From NCBI GenBank assembly GCA_003503535.1, contig DOCI01000173.1:110766-117060 (forward strand): a stretch of DNA of 6,295 nt, read 5' to 3'. Below the pieces are notes generated by a model. It had not been told where the DNA came from. It made no database searches and was given only the letters and a program-made list of their open reading frames with translations. Below, piece by piece: positions 5,772-6,295 of the stretch; the stretch's first letter is position 1; every line of letters starts with the position of its first letter. The position numbers and the translations under genes are program-made. This stretch comes from Planctomycetaceae bacterium (GTDB taxonomy: Bacteria; Planctomycetota; Planctomycetia; Planctomycetales; Planctomycetaceae).

Positions 5772-6295
5772 GGCCTGCGTATCTCAATCGGGCATCTGTT
5801 GTGCTATTTTTATGGTTGTGTGGCAGATGTTTGGCTGAAAATTGAGCAGGCAAACGGTCTCAAAACTACTCAAGTAAACTACAAATTGCGATGGGTGTGA
5901 GATAACCTGACAATTAAATGCGTCTTATTATTGATGTCGCTGGGATTCGCACTTCTGTTTTTCTTTTGGAGACCAGCGGATCGATCCAATTCAAGATGCA
6001 GACTAAAAAATCTCAATATCAGACGAAAGTGCCTGCTCTTTTGTTGAATGCATGAATCATTAAACGGAAATCCAAGCTGGAATGCAGCACTGGAAAATTG
6101 TTCCCATTGAATTGAAGCTTCGAGTTGTGTGCCACTGGCACCCTACTATTTAGTTGGAACAGGACACTATACCGCGTTCCAAATGAAAACCGGAGAAGTT
6201 CAACGATTTTAAGTACACTCGTTATCACCAGATGAATATCGGAAAACAATCAAACGCGGGTGGCGGGGGCAATCTCGAAGAGAAGCCCCCGAATC
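5772..6295. other. 524-base region without a convincing gene
   Basis: No reading frame here shows a family signature together with a ribosome binding site. The regulator's frame stays open for 42 codons past its TGA, ending at 5900. A 45-codon ATG frame runs 5918-6055 (MRLIIDVAGIRTS...) without a Shine-Dalgarno, and a TTG-started 76-codon minus frame at 6019-6249 looks random. Structure present: CATCTG (5793-5798) and CAGATG (5824-5829) form a loose inverted repeat just after the regulator stop, GTGCC and GGCAC form a tight hairpin near 6129-6141, and a strong stem-loop closes the window. It may be intergenic DNA, a decayed gene, or the leader of a gene beyond the right edge. Confidence 0.5.
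6264..6291. terminator. Strong GC-rich stem-loop at the right edge
   Basis: CGGGGGC (6264-6270) pairs perfectly with GCCCCCG (6285-6291). Inside, TCTC (6273-6276) pairs with GAGA (6280-6283) around a GAA loop, giving 11 base pairs interrupted by one small asymmetric internal loop. The strength suits an intrinsic terminator or a structured RNA element. The window ends four bases later (AATC), so a plus-strand U-tract cannot be checked. On the minus strand the stem is followed by GCCACC, which does not fit a terminator in that direction. Confidence 0.5.

Noticed and set aside
6019..6249. 76-codon minus-strand frame in the right-hand gap
   Set aside because: TTG start, no RBS, no family resemblance; the length is within chance expectation for AT-rich DNA.
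1..6295. Novel defence system, mobile element, CRISPR array or biosynthetic cluster
   Set aside because: No transposase, integrase, toxin-antitoxin, nuclease-helicase set, repeat array or linked enzyme set was seen; the genes alternate in strand and are mostly common housekeeping families.

Overview
The window looks like ordinary chromosomal DNA of a planctomycete (Planctomycetota). The strongest hint is the secreted PQQ-type beta-propeller protein. Its propeller opens with a 'W-x-QF-x-GP-x-R...[11 protein letters not shown]' signature that I associate with the large propeller families of Planctomycetes such as Gimesia and Rubinisphaera. Base composition appears balanced to slightly AT-rich. 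The phylum call rests on protein style alone, not on any marker gene, and no mobile element, CRISPR array, rRNA or tRNA was recognised.

Layout: 1-124 is a leader region with three perfect palindromes. 125-2350 (+) is ribonuclease R (rnr), complete, with a basic C-terminal tail. Its stop lies 30 bases from the stop of the convergent minus-strand gene at 2381-3919, a secreted PQQ-like beta-propeller protein. 3920-4105 is a divergent intergenic region. 4106-4567 (+) is a RidA/YjgF-family protein. 4568-4686 separates it from a convergent 28-codon minus-strand gene (4687-4773) and holds a probable bidirectional terminator. That small gene encodes an extremely basic peptide that resembles the COX24/AURKAIP1-like or bS22-like small ribosome-associated proteins. 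4774-5105 is the divergent control region between it and a FixJ/NarL-type response regulator (5106-5771, +). The last 524 bases hold no convincing gene but end in a strong GC-rich stem-loop.

The genes do not form an operon. Orientation alternates (+, -, +, -, +), so each gene is probably its own transcription unit. RNase R and the small basic protein both point to RNA or ribosome work, RidA to metabolite damage control, the propeller protein to the cell envelope, and the regulator to two-component signalling. No histidine kinase partner is visible. I see no multi-gene novel system here. The items most worth a second look are the 28-residue basic protein, the regularly spaced palindromes before rnr, the inverted repeat in the response-regulator leader, and the hairpin at the right edge.
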